In this document: in pieces, positions 1-12,849 of the stretch
Numbering within the stretch: the first letter of the stretch is position 1
Layout of the letters: every line of letters begins with the position of its first letter
DNA from: Sympetrum striolatum
Taxonomy: Eukaryota > Arthropoda > Insecta > Odonata > Libellulidae
Direction: 5' to 3'
DNA length: 64,000 nucleotides
NCBI GenBank assembly: GCA_947579665.1
Contig: OX388350.1
Location: 40,953,393 to 41,017,392 of the forward strand
Notes under the pieces: model-generated
What the model saw: only the letters and a program-made list of their open reading frames with translations
What the model was told of the DNA's origin: nothing
The model's database searches: none
Made by a program: the position numbers and the translations under genes

Positions 1-859
1 TTTATATCTCTTTTACTGTCCTTAAAAAGGTATTTTTACTTGAAGGAGAAGCCACTTTAAATGGAAGTTAAGGTCTATGCACCATAAATTCCGTAACATG
101 GAGCTAAAAAGTATACAAGTTCTACGAGTTGCTCTTAGTTAAAGTAAAATTGATTAATTTTGCAACTTTATTACGTCATTATAACTTATTTAATATTTTG
201 TAACTTTATTATTATAAAACCTATGCAATGTGTCAAACATTTGAAGGTATACATTACCGTTTATAATATGAAACAAGGTTTCTTTTGCAAAATACTGTTA
301 TTTATTGGTCAATTTTGAGTCCATCGTTCGCCTCTATATGATCGAGCATCGAAGACGTTTCTCAGCCGAAACGGAGCGAGTAAATTCTTCGTGAATGGAA
401 AAATTCGCCGAAAAATGTTCTTATTAGTCGAGGAATAAGTCCACAGAAGAGTGTTGAAGAGAATAAGATAGCAATGGGTTAGGCTGAAACTCAGCAAATA
501 TAGATTCTGTAGTGACTCAATTACAGATGAGATTCCGGTCGTAATTGAATCGATGTCGCTTAAACTGTGTGTATCGACTTCAATTAAACTAATGGCGTGC
601 CAATTGAGGAACCCTTCTAGTGACTGATGAGTAGCCTGAATTCCATTCCAATGGATTAGTTTGCTATTTTATCTACCCTTTCCTATTTCCTTCTGAGGAC
701 GAATTGAATACCTGTCCGAACGTTATCTTTCCGACCATTGCACCAAATGCTATTTCCGCATCTGTCCCTTTCCTTGTCTTCTCCATCAATCCCTCTTCGT
801 GTTCTATCCTTTAAGTTTTCCTATCACCCTCTGCTGTCACTTCTAACATTTCCTTGTAA
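1..859. other. AT-rich spacer, no gene seen
   Basis: This stretch is A+T-rich with frequent stops in all frames. A slightly GC-richer patch lies near 300-480. No RNA gene, transposon motif or convincing exon was seen. Confidence 0.5.
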
Positions 860-1860
860 AAATTTAATAGCCCTTATCAAAGCCTTGGAACCGGTGTAAA
901 AAATCAACTCTGGATATAAACAAGCCCAGGAAACGAATGAGGGAACCGATTTCTTTCTTGTTATTGTTTCGCTGAAAATTTAAAGTGACAGAAAGGTTTA
1001 AATCTTATGGATCAAATAAGAAATAAACAAAATCAACATGTTATTTGAATAATTACCATTAATTCTTAATATAATCATTCTTTCTTGTCATTTATCATAA
1101 GAGGCATTAAATTAACACGCAAAGGTCATGATTTGGGTTCGAATGCCAGTGTTTTCCATAGTTTATACTTTCATTCATTTGAGATTATTTCTATTTTTTT
1201 CATTGGTTAGTACTGCCTAAAAGGCATAGCATATACAGGATGAGACCTTTGAAAGCAACTGCACATTTCCCAACATTCATTTCCATACGCATTTTCAGTC
1301 ACATCTCCTTAGGAATTTATTTGGTATCCGATACACACGATTGGAAGCTGTACTTATTGTTAGATATTAATCCTGGATGATAAACAAGCTCAGCAAATGA
1401 ATTTAAGTATTGATTAGTTTCTAATTATTTTTTCGTTGTAACTACAACTGTAACGGGAAACAATAGAAGTTTTACTCGTAACTGATAAAAGAGCAAAAAA
1501 CTATTAGTTTTCATAAAAAAACGAGTGATAGGTTACTATCATTTCTAATTATAATCATTATGTCTGGCCATATCCAAAATCTGTATATATTGCCGTTACG
1601 TGTATAAATTAAAGTTTAAATTGAAGACGGGACTTCCTATTCCCGATTTCGCCCAATAGAGACGTATGTATTGCATTGTATCACCATTGATTATAAAAGG
1701 TATTTACTTAGTACGCAAAGGCAGGAACCTTAGAAACAAAAAAATTGGAGTTCATGTTTTAGTAATTTCAATATCTTTCACTTCCGTTTATGATGTATAC
1801 TTCCTTATGATTATCATTTGCTAGTATTGCCTGAGAAACACATATTTCGCAATACCCTAT
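860..1860. repeat. two diverged direct repeat copies
   Basis: The segment at about 905-970 (CTGGATATAAACAAGCCCAG onward) resembles the one at about 1369-1436 (CCTGGATGATAAACAAGCTC onward). The stretch at 1090-1125, ending ACGCAAAGG, resembles 1690-1725. The offset grows from about 465 to about 595 bases, so one copy has gained or lost sequence. The part around 1318-1375 (TTTATTTGGTATCCGA...ATCCTGG) also resembles the tandem units at 5540-6030, suggesting one old dispersed family. A Box-B-like GGGTTCGAATGCC lies at about 1135, but no full tRNA head can be drawn. Alignment was by eye and the copies are old, so the boundaries are approximate. Confidence 0.4.
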
Positions 1861-4324
1861 CCGATTAATTCAACAAAGGGTAAATGCACGCCTTTGCGAC
1901 GATCAAAATTAACTAGGTGCTCATAGGTGCGTTACGTAAGTCTTCCGTCGATGGAGGAATCACCAGCTGAGCCTTCACACGTCGGAGTTGTACGCCCACC
2001 AAATCCTCGCCAAACGAAGGCCTTATCTCCGGCTTAGAGATCATCGAAGCAAAGGCGCAACAGGCTACGCCATAGTCAAATCGTTCCTCTGATAGGGGAA
2101 ATTGAATCCAATTACCTCTTCTGTGACGAAAAAATGTCCAGAATTAAAAGTTCCGCTCGCCTTTGAGAGGGGACGATTAGGGAAAACGACTCCATCTGCC
2201 TTTGGAACTTTTAAATTAGACGTCGACCTAATTATTCCTTTCTATAGGTCGTATCAATGCGGTAGAAAGCTTCTTACGCCGCAAAGCCGGCTTCGAAAAA
2301 GGTCGTCTGAACGGAGACGTGAAATCATGGTCATCGCACTGAGTGCATCAAAGAGAAGTCTCCTCTTCAATTCTGATAAACGATTTACCGATTTTCAAGG
2401 AAAAAGAGTATCGGAAACTTAATGAGTTGCTCATGTTCTACTCTTTTCATTATCCCAATTAAAAAGTTGGAATTTAAATCCCTGGCATAATTTATAAATA
2501 AGACTGCCAATCTTTTTGGAACGCACGAGGTATATCATTAAGACGGTCACTTTGTAATTTACCAGTGATTGCATAGTCATCAGAACGAGAGTTGATTGGA
2601 ACCTCATTCCTTTCACAACTCGCTGTTAAGTCTCTCATAGGACTAAATTCATGAAAACTACCACAAATATACTCTATTTTTCCCCCTACTCATCTCTCTC
2701 TTTTTGTTTCAGGCATGATACCAATTCCATAAATTACTCGTGAAGTGCAGTGCAGAATGTACACATACAGTCAAATTTTAATTATCCGATATCAGTTTGG
2801 GTTCTGAAATAAAATTTTATTTACATTATCTGCCTCGTCTTCTGTAGGAAAGTTATAGACGTAATACAGCATGTAAGAAGTGAAATTTAACTGAAAGTTC
2901 TAGCAACACGTGCCAACGTTAAGACAATCTTACTCATTATGATGAGCCGATGCTTGATTATTCCTTATCTCTACGTTGAAAAATCCACTGAAGCTAGATG
3001 AATAAATTAAACAATTTTTCGAAACTAGTATGATAATTTAGATATTTTTATTCTGAAACTATTTTAAAAGAATCGGAGCAAAAACATGATAAAAGAATAC
3101 GATCTAAGAAGATATGAACCAACTTTCATTCTATTCCACAATATAATCAATCATATCACAATCATTTATATTAAAAACATTTTGATATGAAGAAAAGATT
3201 ATCAATAAAATACACTAAAAACCAAAGATATATAACATATGTCACTAAATAATGAGATGTATAAACAATATGACCTCCACTAAATAAATAACAATCAAAC
3301 TCTACAGTAAAATCAATACATGAAAAGAGATCTTGGAAACAAAATTTTCTCACGAAGAGCATTAAAGCGGCAATCAAGATAACAAGATCTGACAAGGTGA
3401 GGAAACGATAAGAGAGAGGAACGGGAATTATGTTGCTGAGATGGAGAATTTCGTCACACAAACAAGAAGAGGAAATTAAAAGAACTTTGAAACAATTATG
3501 GTACCGAGAGTGGGAGGAAGTGAGGGGAAATAAACTTGAGCGGTTGAGAAAACTTATCGAGAAGAAGTTGGAGGGCGTTTGTGTTTGTGAGGGAGAACCG
3601 GAGACAGAGGTAAAAGCGGAAGAATCCAAACAATCTAAAGGTTAAGGGGAATATTTAGGCAGAAGAGAGTGGGAGAGAAATTTTGACAATCAAAGGAGAA
3701 TGAAGATCAGTCCAAAGGAGAGAATGCGAAGGATTTTTACCGTTTGGATGAATGTCGATAAATTTTCATGAGCTAAAACCAAATGCTAAATTATTGCTAA
3801 TGGGATGTATCTTTAGAGTTAAGGAGCCGTTTGACCTTTTATCTGTTTAGTTTTCATCCCGCAGACTGTTTTGAACCTCATTTTCTCCATCGTTAGCTGC
3901 AAATATGGTTTCCAGACTTCATGGTTTTCTGGGATTTGTTTCGGATTTTAATCAGTATGTCGAAAAGTATTCAACCAAAATTTTCAAATGGTTATTTTAG
4001 AATTCTATACCAAATCAGTTTCACTTAATCAACTTAATCAACTAAGGAATATTTTTATCATTGAACTGTGTGTTCATCTATAAAGGTAATATGAGAATTA
4101 GCGGTCCATAAATCAACGTTTTTCAACAGAAACCCTGTCTTTTATTTGGCAATCATTTCATAAAAAGCCTATAAAATATAATTCTACCTAATTCGTATTC
4201 TGCATCTTCAATTATTCTACTTTTATGACACTATTTTCAACGTTATTATTAGTATAAGCATAAAATAATACGTATTTCGTTAAAAATAATAAAATTTAAT
4301 GACAATCAATATTTTAAAAACACC
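1861..4324. other. spacer with GC-richer and purine-rich patches
   Basis: About 1900-2420 is less AT-rich. It holds a 106-codon open frame (2102-2422) that begins with TTG rather than ATG and resembles nothing I know. About 3410-3730 is strongly purine-rich on the plus strand, which leaves long stop-poor frames on both strands (152 codons minus, 71 codons plus, the latter rich in E, K and R). That pattern is expected from base composition alone. No exon is claimed. Confidence 0.4.
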
Positions 4325-4680
4325 TCCCGGCCAGGTCCAACCGTTTTATAGACACCCTAGTAACAATTAGGCATTGGAGAAGGGGATGAGGCCATGAGAC
4401 AAGGAGAATGAGGAGTGAGGAGGTTCTTGCTTTAATCGCCAAGTCAGAATGCTGTAAGCAGAACTTTTCTACGTAAGTAAACCGCAATAAATAGGAGTAT
4501 CACATTTTGTAGTATTCCATAAGGAATACGCATAAACATGACAGGGCCATTATTCGGCATCATTCATAATTCAGCAATTTTATATTATTTCAGCTATGAA
4601 TATGACAATGAGGCTGAGAGGAAAGTGAACGAAAATACATCTTTCATAATCCGTTATCGTAAGACATATGAAACATATCC
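4325..4680 (-). repeat. dispersed repeat family A, copy 1
   Basis: This is a minus-strand copy of a dispersed repeat found at least nine other times in the window. Shared landmarks, read on the plus strand, are GGAGTGAGGAGG near 4413, AAGTCAGAATGCTGTAAGCAG near 4441 (copy 3 has AAGTCAGAATGCCGTGAG), a short A/T-rich middle, and the decayed GCATCATTCAT near 4558. The 3' end, corresponding to the CCGGGCTGAATACTT end of other copies, is eroded (CTCCCGGCCAGGTCCAACCG near 4322). No coding capacity and no clear terminal inverted repeat were seen, so the transposon class is unknown. Confidence 0.6.
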
Positions 4681-5266
4681 CCTTCATCGGGACATTTAAA
4701 TGATTGTAATTTTAATTTGAGAAAAAGAAATGTTTTATAAATTAAGCCTACTTTTACTTTCCTCATAGAGAAGTTTTGTTTATTTAGGACCAAAATGTTT
4801 AATTTGTTACCTAATAATATAAAAAGTATCAAGTACACAAACAAATTTTTTAGACTTTCTAAGTTTTGGTATTTGTTAAATGAGGAAATTCCAAGTCTTT
4901 TCTATGTTACACTAGTTTCATTTCCTTAAATTATATTATACATGTGTTTTTTTGGTTTACTTGTTTTTTTCGTATTTTAATATGTCAAATTGCAAATTAT
5001 GTGTTGTCGCTAACTATCTTTTTCCTTGCAACGCATGAATGCACACTTTCTTGTGCGATAGTTGCCTCCACACAGGTACCTTTGAGGCAGCTCAATGCTT
5101 TTTTTGTAAAATTTGATTTATTTTTTAAAACAATAAACTAAACTAAACTAAAACTGATAGTAGAACCCATTTGACATTAAAAGCTTAAAAAAAACATTTT
5201 CAATCCAAGAATGAAAAGAAATTAAAAAATCGACGTGAATTGCCTTCAAACACTGGCCCAGACTAT

Positions 5267-5339
5267 GTCCGTTTGGCGCAGAGGATAGCGCGTTGGACTT
5301 CTAATCCAAAGGTCGTGGGTTCGATCCCCACAACGGATG
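5267..5339 (+). tRNA. tRNA-Arg (anticodon TCT)
   Basis: A complete 73-nt cloverleaf can be drawn. The acceptor is GTCCGTT with AACGGAT (one G-T pair at 1:72) and the discriminator is G. The D stem is GCGC/GCGC. The anticodon stem is TTGGA/TCCAA around the loop CTTCTAA, giving anticodon TCT, which reads AGA codons as arginine. The variable loop is AGGTC. The T stem is GTGGG/CCCAC around TTCGATC. Internal promoter boxes A (TGGCGCAGAGGATAG) and B (GGTTCGATCCC) are intact. There is no intron and no encoded CCA, as expected of a nuclear gene. A run of six Ts begins three bases after the discriminator. The cloverleaf and terminator argue for a working Pol III gene rather than a SINE head, although a SINE sits directly downstream. 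Confidence 0.93.
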
Positions 5340-5341
5340 AA

Positions 5342-5347
5342 TTTTTT
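5342..5347 (+). terminator. Pol III terminator (T6)
   Basis: Six consecutive Ts just after the tRNA-Arg body form a typical RNA polymerase III termination signal. Its closeness to the tRNA end supports a functional transcription unit. Confidence 0.8.
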
Positions 5348-5533
5348 GGCCGAGGTGGCGGAGTGTTTAGCTTGCAAGTGCTCCATATCCATGGTGTTCG
5401 AATCCCCGCTAATAGGATATTTCTGTTTAGAGAATGATTGTGTGTATTTGTAAATTGTAATGGATGTAATAGGGATCTGAGTGATTATTCTTCCGAGCAG
5501 GTGTAATTTGTATCGCCTTGTTCTGTAAAAAAA
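5348..5533 (+). repeat. SINE C copy 1 (tRNA-derived head)
   Basis: It starts directly after the T6 terminator. It aligns with the longer SINE at 24445: GGCCGAGGTGGCGGAGTG against GGCCTTGATGGCAGAGTG, then GTTCGAATCCCCGCT against TTTCGAATCCTGGCT, then GAATGATTGTGTGTATTTGT against GAATGGTTGTGTGTGTTTGT. These cover a tRNA-like Box A, a Box B and the start of the unique body. The rest of the body is diverged or truncated and ends at a short A run near 5527. No clean target-site duplication was found. Transcription from the upstream tRNA should stop before it. Confidence 0.7.
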
Positions 5534-5539
5534 TCTTCA

Positions 5540-6030
5540 TTTCCCTACATCGACCGCAATAAACAAATTCAGCTACGAATCTTTCGGGATTCATTCAGTA
5601 TCCGAGAAATTCGATCCTGTGTTAAAAAAGTATTTCTAGATAATATCATACCGCAAAAAACTGTACTTCATTTATATATTAAAGAATACACGCCACAAAA
5701 TCGTCAAACAAGAAAAAAGAAACACCGAAATCGACAAATATTGAGATATTGAAATTTAATTGGTATGCGACAGATGTTAGAACCTGGATTAAAAACTAAT
5801 ACTGATAAAAACAGAATACATTTATATTTTACCGAAAACACGCAAAAAAAATCGATCAGAAAAAAGGACAATGAAAATAAACAAAAGCTGAGGCGTTGAA
5901 ATTTATTCGGCATCCGACAAATACGTTGTAACCCGTGTTAAAACTTTAATCCTGGAAAATATCATACTGCAAAAACCTGTAATTCATTTAAATATTAACG
6001 AATACACGCGACAAAATAAGGTAAGGCAAG
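5540..6030. repeat. three-unit tandem repeat, about 150-166 bp period
   Basis: Three units can be followed by shared blocks: ATTCAGTATCCGAGAAAT, then ATTGGTATGCGACAGAT, then ATTCGGCATCCGACAAAT. Each is followed by a TTAAAA block, a GATAATATCATACTGC-like block, an ATTCATTTATAT-like block and an AATACACGC-like block. The TTAAAA block falls near 5623, 5789 and 5938. The units are well diverged, so the array is old. Similar blocks near 1318-1375 suggest the unit is also dispersed. Confidence 0.6.
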
Positions 6031-7639
6031 GAAAAGGACATACACACATACTACACACACACACAGGCTGGGATTCCCAGAATCCCAAGCGAACTTTCAG
6101 CGATAATAAATAATCAGTACCCAAAGCATTGATCTCTTTCGAATCCAAACGACACCGACATTGGGAATCCGCAGGAAAACCTCTTCAAAGGCGAACGCAT
6201 CTCCAAAGCGACTTCTCGGAGATGAAAGGAAACCTCTTTCGGGAAATTCCTATGGTGACATGAAAGAGAATGGGAGATAAGGATGTATGTAATGCGGAGT
6301 GGCACCGAGAATGATCTTAAACAGATTGCGGGGATGTGCGTGGGAGCAGAAGGGGATCGAATGCAGCATCCCTTGAAGCCATCTGCGCCTAAAAAGAGGG
6401 TTCCGAAAGGAAAAAATAAGGAAGTGGTTGGAGCAGATTCGTGGGTGGCATTGTGAGAAAAAGGATTCGCAATTTTAGACGCATACGATTAATATGGAGG
6501 AAAAGATAACGACTCGACATGCTCGAAAAACAGGAATGTAGCGTTTTTTTCATTTAATATAATGCTGATCAACATAAACAGGGCATATAGGAATCCAGGC
6601 TTTTCTGTTGTTTCCGAATACCGGTGGCAACGTGAGTTTAGTTCCGGTTGGTATCTGTCAACGGTAATCAAGCTAATTCTTTCCCTCTCACCGTAGAATA
6701 TTACATTCTACTGCATATTTCCATTTATCATTAAACATCAATAATTTAAATTGAACTTTAGAATGTTACTTGAGATATGAAATTATGGATAAAGATCAAT
6801 ACAAGAAAAGCACTAATGTTGTTTTATGAGGGTAAACATTTAATTCAGTTAGTTGCAATTCTTTTAATAGATATTTGGCGAAGTTTTCTGTACATCTTCA
6901 GAAAAATTGTATTGCTGGGAACCGAAAATTGGAACGGAATTAACAAGGAATTCATTGCATATCGTGGGACTATATTTTTTCGGTACCAGATCGGTTTTCA
7001 CTCCGGTAAACCTAACTTTTATTTCGGTTCAATTTCCGGCACGGTTCCGCTTCGACGCGATGCTTTCCGCAAAAAATAATGTGACATTAATGTAAAAGTT
7101 AGCCTTATTATTCCACTTCGAAACGCCCTCATCTTGATTCTTTAGTCCTACATACATAACATGAATATCAACTACACTATTAGATTTCAGGGACAGCACA
7201 TCTATAAACTCGATTATTCGTAGGGCTCTGAAAGGCTTTCATATCCTTGCATGCTCTTTGCTTCAGACATTTACATACCTCTTTTCGTCGCTTCTTCTTT
7301 AATATTTAAGCTATACACCCTTTTCTTGAGCATCTCAATCTTCTCATTCGTTCTTCTTTACCCTATTTGCACAAATCGATATTTACTAAATCCTAAAATA
7401 ATTCGAATTTAAAATATATGAAATTTTGTCAACATAAATTAGTACACAAAAACAATTTTTTTGTGGGGTAAATTTATGCCTGGGATATCCCATCTGTCTG
7501 TAAATATTCATCCCAATGGTAGGTTGTTGCCACATCCCATTTAGCATAAGTGACCAAGAGCTGGTTGGGGGAATGAGGCTTACCAGGCAAAACATGAGGT
7601 AGTATTTCCTTGCACTCCTCACCAATACAGAACGCTATA
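6031..7639. other. spacer with (AC)n and GGTTCC-like motifs
   Basis: A short imperfect AC repeat lies at 6041-6065. About 6110-6420 is GC-richer with no recognisable product. About 6915-7060 contains repeated GGAACCGAAA / CGGTTCAATTTCCGG type blocks in both orientations, which suggests a decayed element of unknown class. No exon was supported. Confidence 0.4.
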
Positions 7640-8110
7640 AACAAAATAAATCCACATCAGTGAAGTGCAATGCTTCTAAGAGAAAATGCTTTTCGTGGAT
7701 TCCATAATCACTCATACCTCAGTAATTGTCATGGAATCACATCCATGAACAAGACTGAGACAAAAGTAAATGAAAGATTTATTTTCTCTATCCTACCATA
7801 AGACAAATAAAAAATATTCCGAAATAAAATGAATCAAGCTTTAGCTTTAATAGAGCTCAAGCTTTAATTCGTGGGGACAGACATCTTGGTAAGGGAGCAT
7901 CTTTGTAAGTTCCACAGTTATTTTATTGACAATCAAAGTGAACGAGTTGCGGTCCTGATGATATCAACTTGATGATACATAGCTTACAAATTTGTTCTTC
8001 TTCCAAGAAAAATATTCCATTCTTCAATACTTAATGACATAAGCAAATTTCGTGGAACACTGATAAAAAACTCGTAGCTTTGAAGTGTTCAAATTTACGT
8101 AAAATAAGGC
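7640..8110 (-). repeat. dispersed repeat family A, copy 2 (5' part)
   Basis: This copy aligns best with the one at 37725-38200. Read on the plus strand, ATTCCATAATCACTCATACCTCAG, GTAAATGAAAGAT, TTCTCTATCCTACCATAAG and CGTAGCTTTGAAGTGTTCAAATTTACG each have counterparts there. It carries the far 5' portion of the family and lacks the CGGGCTGAATACTT end. An insertion or unrelated segment of about 200 bases (about 7850-8040) separates two conserved blocks. Confidence 0.55.
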
Positions 8111-11100
8111 CGAGAAAATAAAAGTATATTTATTATAACCTGTAATAAGACACAACTAAAAATATTCCATCCATCAAATTTTGGAAGCAGAAATATCTAC
8201 CATCGAGTCTCCTCAAATATAAATACAGACATTAACACATGACTAGGTGCTGAAGTAAAGAAGCAAAAAAATATAAGAAACAGGGAAAGATAGAATGGTT
8301 TTTAGGAAGAAAAATACTGACATCACGCGATCACAGGAAATATATTTTCAATGGAGAAAATCACAAAAAAAGCAGTGAAAAACCTACGAAAGGTATACAA
8401 AAAAGAGAAAGATTGTATCAGCATCTACGGGGCAAAGAATATAATATTCGAATCAGGCATTTCCTAGGAAATTGTAACACAATCTTCCCATTAGGAAAAT
8501 GGGTAGTTCCTTCCGAGAATGGGAGCTTATCTACCTGATACCCAAGAAAAGGTTTCCCTGTCCCTGTTTAGGGAGTACTAGGAAAACTTTTCGAGAAAGC
8601 AAGGCGATACGCGTCACGCGGAAATGATGGCAGTTATTCATCTGAAAAGGGTTGAGAGCTTCGCCGGTAATTTACGAGCGAAGACGGAGCACGGATGCAT
8701 GTCAGCCAGAGAGAATGCAGTTCTGAGAACCCTGCACGGGACTCAAGCGTAATTTGAACGGATACATTTTGCAGGGAATAGGAAAACCTGTAACTGTGAA
8801 GAGAGGCACTCCTACGCCGAGCACGTTCTGGAAATAGATATTTGCTCGCCGAATTACGCTGTATTAGTCTGTGAGACCTACACGCTTGAAACTTGCAAAA
8901 TTACTCTAGAAGCAATTTCTTACTTCAGTAGAGCTTGGGGTACTGCCTAATTGAATAGAGAACTCATATCAAGCTTCCATACTTCTAAGTCTGCAAATTC
9001 ATCATGAAATACGTTCTTCATATTTCCAATAGAAACTATTCTCTTTATGAATGATGTCAAAGTTATCTTAATTGTTTGATTATTCTTAATTGATGTTGAA
9101 TGAAATCTATCTTTTTCTAATTCATCTAATAGAGGCATTCCTACGTTGATTGGATCATTACCGCTTGATTAATAAGCGTAACATTTTACATTTATATACA
9201 ACAAAAATGATAGAATATTGCGAGGGAAAAAATATTAGCGTAGTAATTAAAACTCTTTCTGGAGAGTTTAATTAATATATTGAGTAAATTGATATTTGAC
9301 CGACAATGAGTTCTAAGATTTAAAATAATGATATATCTACTATATTCCCCATTATCATATGAATTATTTATTTATTATATAAATTTCATCGAAGTAAAAC
9401 CATGTCGCATTGCGAAGTTAACGTGCACAAATTGAGCAATTAACTCATATTAAATCATAATTAGTAGCAGAAGTATAAAATGATCAACAACAACAACGCA
9501 TTAATGTAATTTTAAAACACGGTGTTGATAAATATAATTAAAAAATGGATGAATAATTACCTAGAATTAGCATAATAGAAGCATGTCAATAAGATAGTGA
9601 TATTCATGACATACACGCATAAAAAGTTTTTCTAAATATCAGACATAAGAATATTAAGCAAAAGACGTAAGCGGTATACCTAAAACTTTCATTGTATACT
9701 TAGGATTACGCAAAACTAAATTAATAAGAGAATGGTAATAATAACAAAAACTACTTCTTACTCCAAATTCTTGCTAAATAACAATTCGTTTCCGAAATTT
9801 TTCCTTTTCCTCTTTCTGCCCTGATCTGGATGATTTACCGCCTACATAATCGTCCATGGACGAAAGAAGTTCTACGGAACAGTATTATTATGTTGTTAGT
9901 ATATTGTTGTTTGTGTCTACGAAGAAAATTTATAATTAATTATTATTGTATTAAGTTAGCTATAATGCCCAACAGAATATTAATTACTGTGTTAATTTTA
10001 AGTTGGTTTCGAAATCAATAAAAATGTGTATACATGTAGAGAGTCCTTGATAATCATTGGATTAAAATTACTAAAACCAATACTTTAAGCCTTAAATTTC
10101 CATTATTCCAAAATATATATAAGATAAACTCGATATTCAAATGCATAAAAACAGCCAAAAACCGATGATTAAACGTAATTGCTTAATTAACGCTTATTTG
10201 GAGATCATTCCTAAAGAGGAAAAGATGACGAGAAATCGGTTTATATGGGGAGGAGAAGAGGAGGAAGAGGGAACAAAAATAAGAGAGAGCTCTGGGAGAA
10301 GAGGAAACTTGTCGATGGTAAAAGAAAATTTGAGGGAAAGAGGATATCTTAACACGTTCCTCTGGAAAAGTAGCGAAACAGGAAAGAATGAGGAAGACAG
10401 TGTAATTTCCAGAGCCCTTCTTATGACGAGGCTTAAGCGAGAGTGATAGTTTAAGGGAGTTTTTTAAAAAGAGGGAAAAAAGTGAAGTTTTCCCGAGGCA
10501 AGATGAGGAAAAGGCGACCTCTGCCTTTGGAATTAGGGAAATTTCGAATTGAGAGAGGCTTGATTGGGTAGGGAAAAAGATCAAATAAAAAAAGATCGAT
10601 TCTGATATAAGATAGGCGTATCGGAATCGCCATTGATATTAAAGAGAATTGACTCTTCCATTTCACAACTGTGCTGTAGTTCGAAACCCAAACGTAAAAA
10701 CAAAATGCGACGGCTTTCTGAATTCCACGTTTAACAGGAGAGCTTGGAAGCAAACATTTTCAATCCCACCGCCCTGAATGTCGGACCCGGTTAGAGCCAT
10801 ACCAGGTTTACCGGTTTTACGTACTTTTTCTCTTAAATTAACCGGATTCTCTTCTTCGGTTAGTCAGTTGTTTCATTTTACGATACCGCATGAAACCTAG
10901 CATGAAAGTGTTTATGTAAGCCTTCCTGTTGAACTAATAAGCAAGAAAAACATATCAACTTATTCCTATCGACAGGAAGCGATTAATGTACAATAGTTAA
11001 AAATATCAGCATGTTTAATTTACTGTTCTCTATAAAAATATGGACACGATGAAAATTATCTTTGAAATGCGTGTTTTGTACTCGTATTACGGAGAGTACA

Positions 11101-12354
11101 GAATTATAAGTTTTGAAATTATTAGCACGAATTCCATGTACATAGATGAAACCTAGTCAGCGAAGACATTTATCCAAGTTAGTAAAAATCAATTTCTGTT
11201 TGATTTTACAATTATTTCTTATAGAAAGAGTATCCAGTTCTTCGTATTTTATAGGCTTTACATTCTCAAACAATTTTTATCGCGTATTTTTTTTGCACAC
11301 CAACTGCCTTAACAGTAATTTTATTACTGTATGCAATCTGTACTTCGTTTATATATGTATCCCGAGATAATCACGATTACAATTACCAAAAAATACAGTT
11401 CATGCACGAGAAATATATTTTCTCGATTTACTTGTTAATAGGATAACTAGTCTAATAATAACCGAAAACCGGCGTATTTTAATCTATGATTTCTGTATTT
11501 TCTAGATATAGAGATTATAGCTCATAATTGTCAAGTCACGGATATTTCATTGACAATCTAATTATCTTCTTAATTCATCTCAGCCAGACTCTCTGTCCAA
11601 AGGTACGTTTAAGGAAATTTTCATTAAATTAAAGTTACTTGATAAATATTTGAGCAATTATTGCACTGAATAAGGTTTACACAGAACAACGTAAGTGAGA
11701 GATTTTTATAAGACGAGTATGACAATTTTTATTATGAAAATTTCAATGATATTCCCATTTCTTAGGTTTTATTGTTAACGTATTTTACAAAATAGGAGAT
11801 GGACATTGATCATATAGTATTCTTATATCAGTACAACGACGTAATAGTAATACTGTAACTCTTGATTCTCGAAGTTCGTAAAGAAGCGGTGTAGAATATT
11901 TTCTTGCCACAATTTGTCGATCCGTCGCCTAGACGTTGTAGTTGCACCAAACTCAAGAAGGGAGAGCATGGACCATGGGAAGGGAAGATGGATGACGTCA
12001 TCCCAACTCTGGGATAGCTCAAGGTGAATGGTGTCTGCTCAGTTTCGTATCGAAGAGAGTGGCCGCTTACCCTCCGATCAATGGTGCGAAAAAACCTCAG
12101 ACGCGAGCAAAAAGACCGCGATAATGGCACACTCTTACGGACGAGAAATTTATTAGTCTGCGTAAGTGAAATATAACGAAATGGGAGCACCTTACGATGG
12201 AGCAAACTTTTCCATTCTCCCAGGCTTCAGTGCTGTTGGCCCCATACACAATTTATAGATAGGATGCATATTCATTTGAAAATATTCTAGTTCGGAACAT
12301 TCCGTTAAAATATTGTAGACTCTATATGCAATTTTATATTCACTATCCATTAAT
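8111..12354. other. long AT-rich spacer, no gene seen
   Basis: About 9150-10140 is extremely AT-rich. About 8560-8880 and 11880-12230 are GC-richer, and the latter holds a TGACGTCA octamer at 11993-12000. About 10230-10470 is purine-rich. A 63-codon minus frame at 8947-9138 looks mildly protein-like but matches nothing I recognise. No RNA gene was found. Confidence 0.4.
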
Positions 12355-12690
12355 GATCCGTCTGAATGGTACTCAGCTCGGAAGCTGCACTGAGTCTCAT
12401 CCCCTCAACAATAGGCTACAATAGAATGTGGATAGTATATAGGATGGAATGATGAGGAATGTCGTACTTTGCCTTATCTCACAAAGTCAGAATGCCGTGA
12501 GTAGTAAAAATGCACAAAAGCACTCCATAATAACCCTATGAACATGGGATTCAGTCAGGAGATACCTATTTGAAGTACCAGCATCACTCATGCCTAATAG
12601 GTTTCATATTACTTGAAGGAGAATGAAGTCTAAGTAAATGAGACGCAATTTTTTCCACCTTGTACTAATTCTAGCAAAATGCTACTTAGA
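12355..12690 (-). repeat. dispersed repeat family A, copy 3
   Basis: Shared blocks on the plus strand include GATCCGTCTGAATGGTACTCAG near 12357, GAGTCTCATCCCCTCAA, GATGAGGAATGTCGTACTTTGCC, AAGTCAGAATGCCGTGAG and GCATCACTCATGCCT. They occur in the same order as in copies 1 and 8. This is one of the more complete copies of the 3' half. It is non-coding. Confidence 0.65.
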
Positions 12691-12849
12691 AAATATTAAA
12701 TATTAAGTCTAATGAATACTAAATGTATGTACGTATGTGACTATGTGGATATTTTTCCATGTAATGTATTATTTTAGTTAAATGATAGATCATATATATT
12801 TTATGTATGATAGATTTTATATCTTATGTACCTATATGTATTGTGTAAT

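Noticed and set aside
2102..2422. 106-codon frame as a gene
   Set aside because: The frame begins with TTG, has no recognisable domain and sits in a short GC-richer patch.
3171..3645. Overlapping 152-codon minus and 71-codon plus frames as genes
   Set aside because: Both come from one purine-rich stretch. Opposite-strand frames over the same bases point to composition, not coding.
8947..9138. 63-codon minus frame with DELEKDRFHSTS as a gene
   Set aside because: Protein-like in places but with no recognised motif, no splice context and a chance-length frame in AT-rich DNA.
10141..10584. 101- and 133-codon frames at 10.3 kb
   Set aside because: Purine-rich DNA leaves both strands open. Residue content (E, K, R on one strand, S, F, L on the other) matches that bias.
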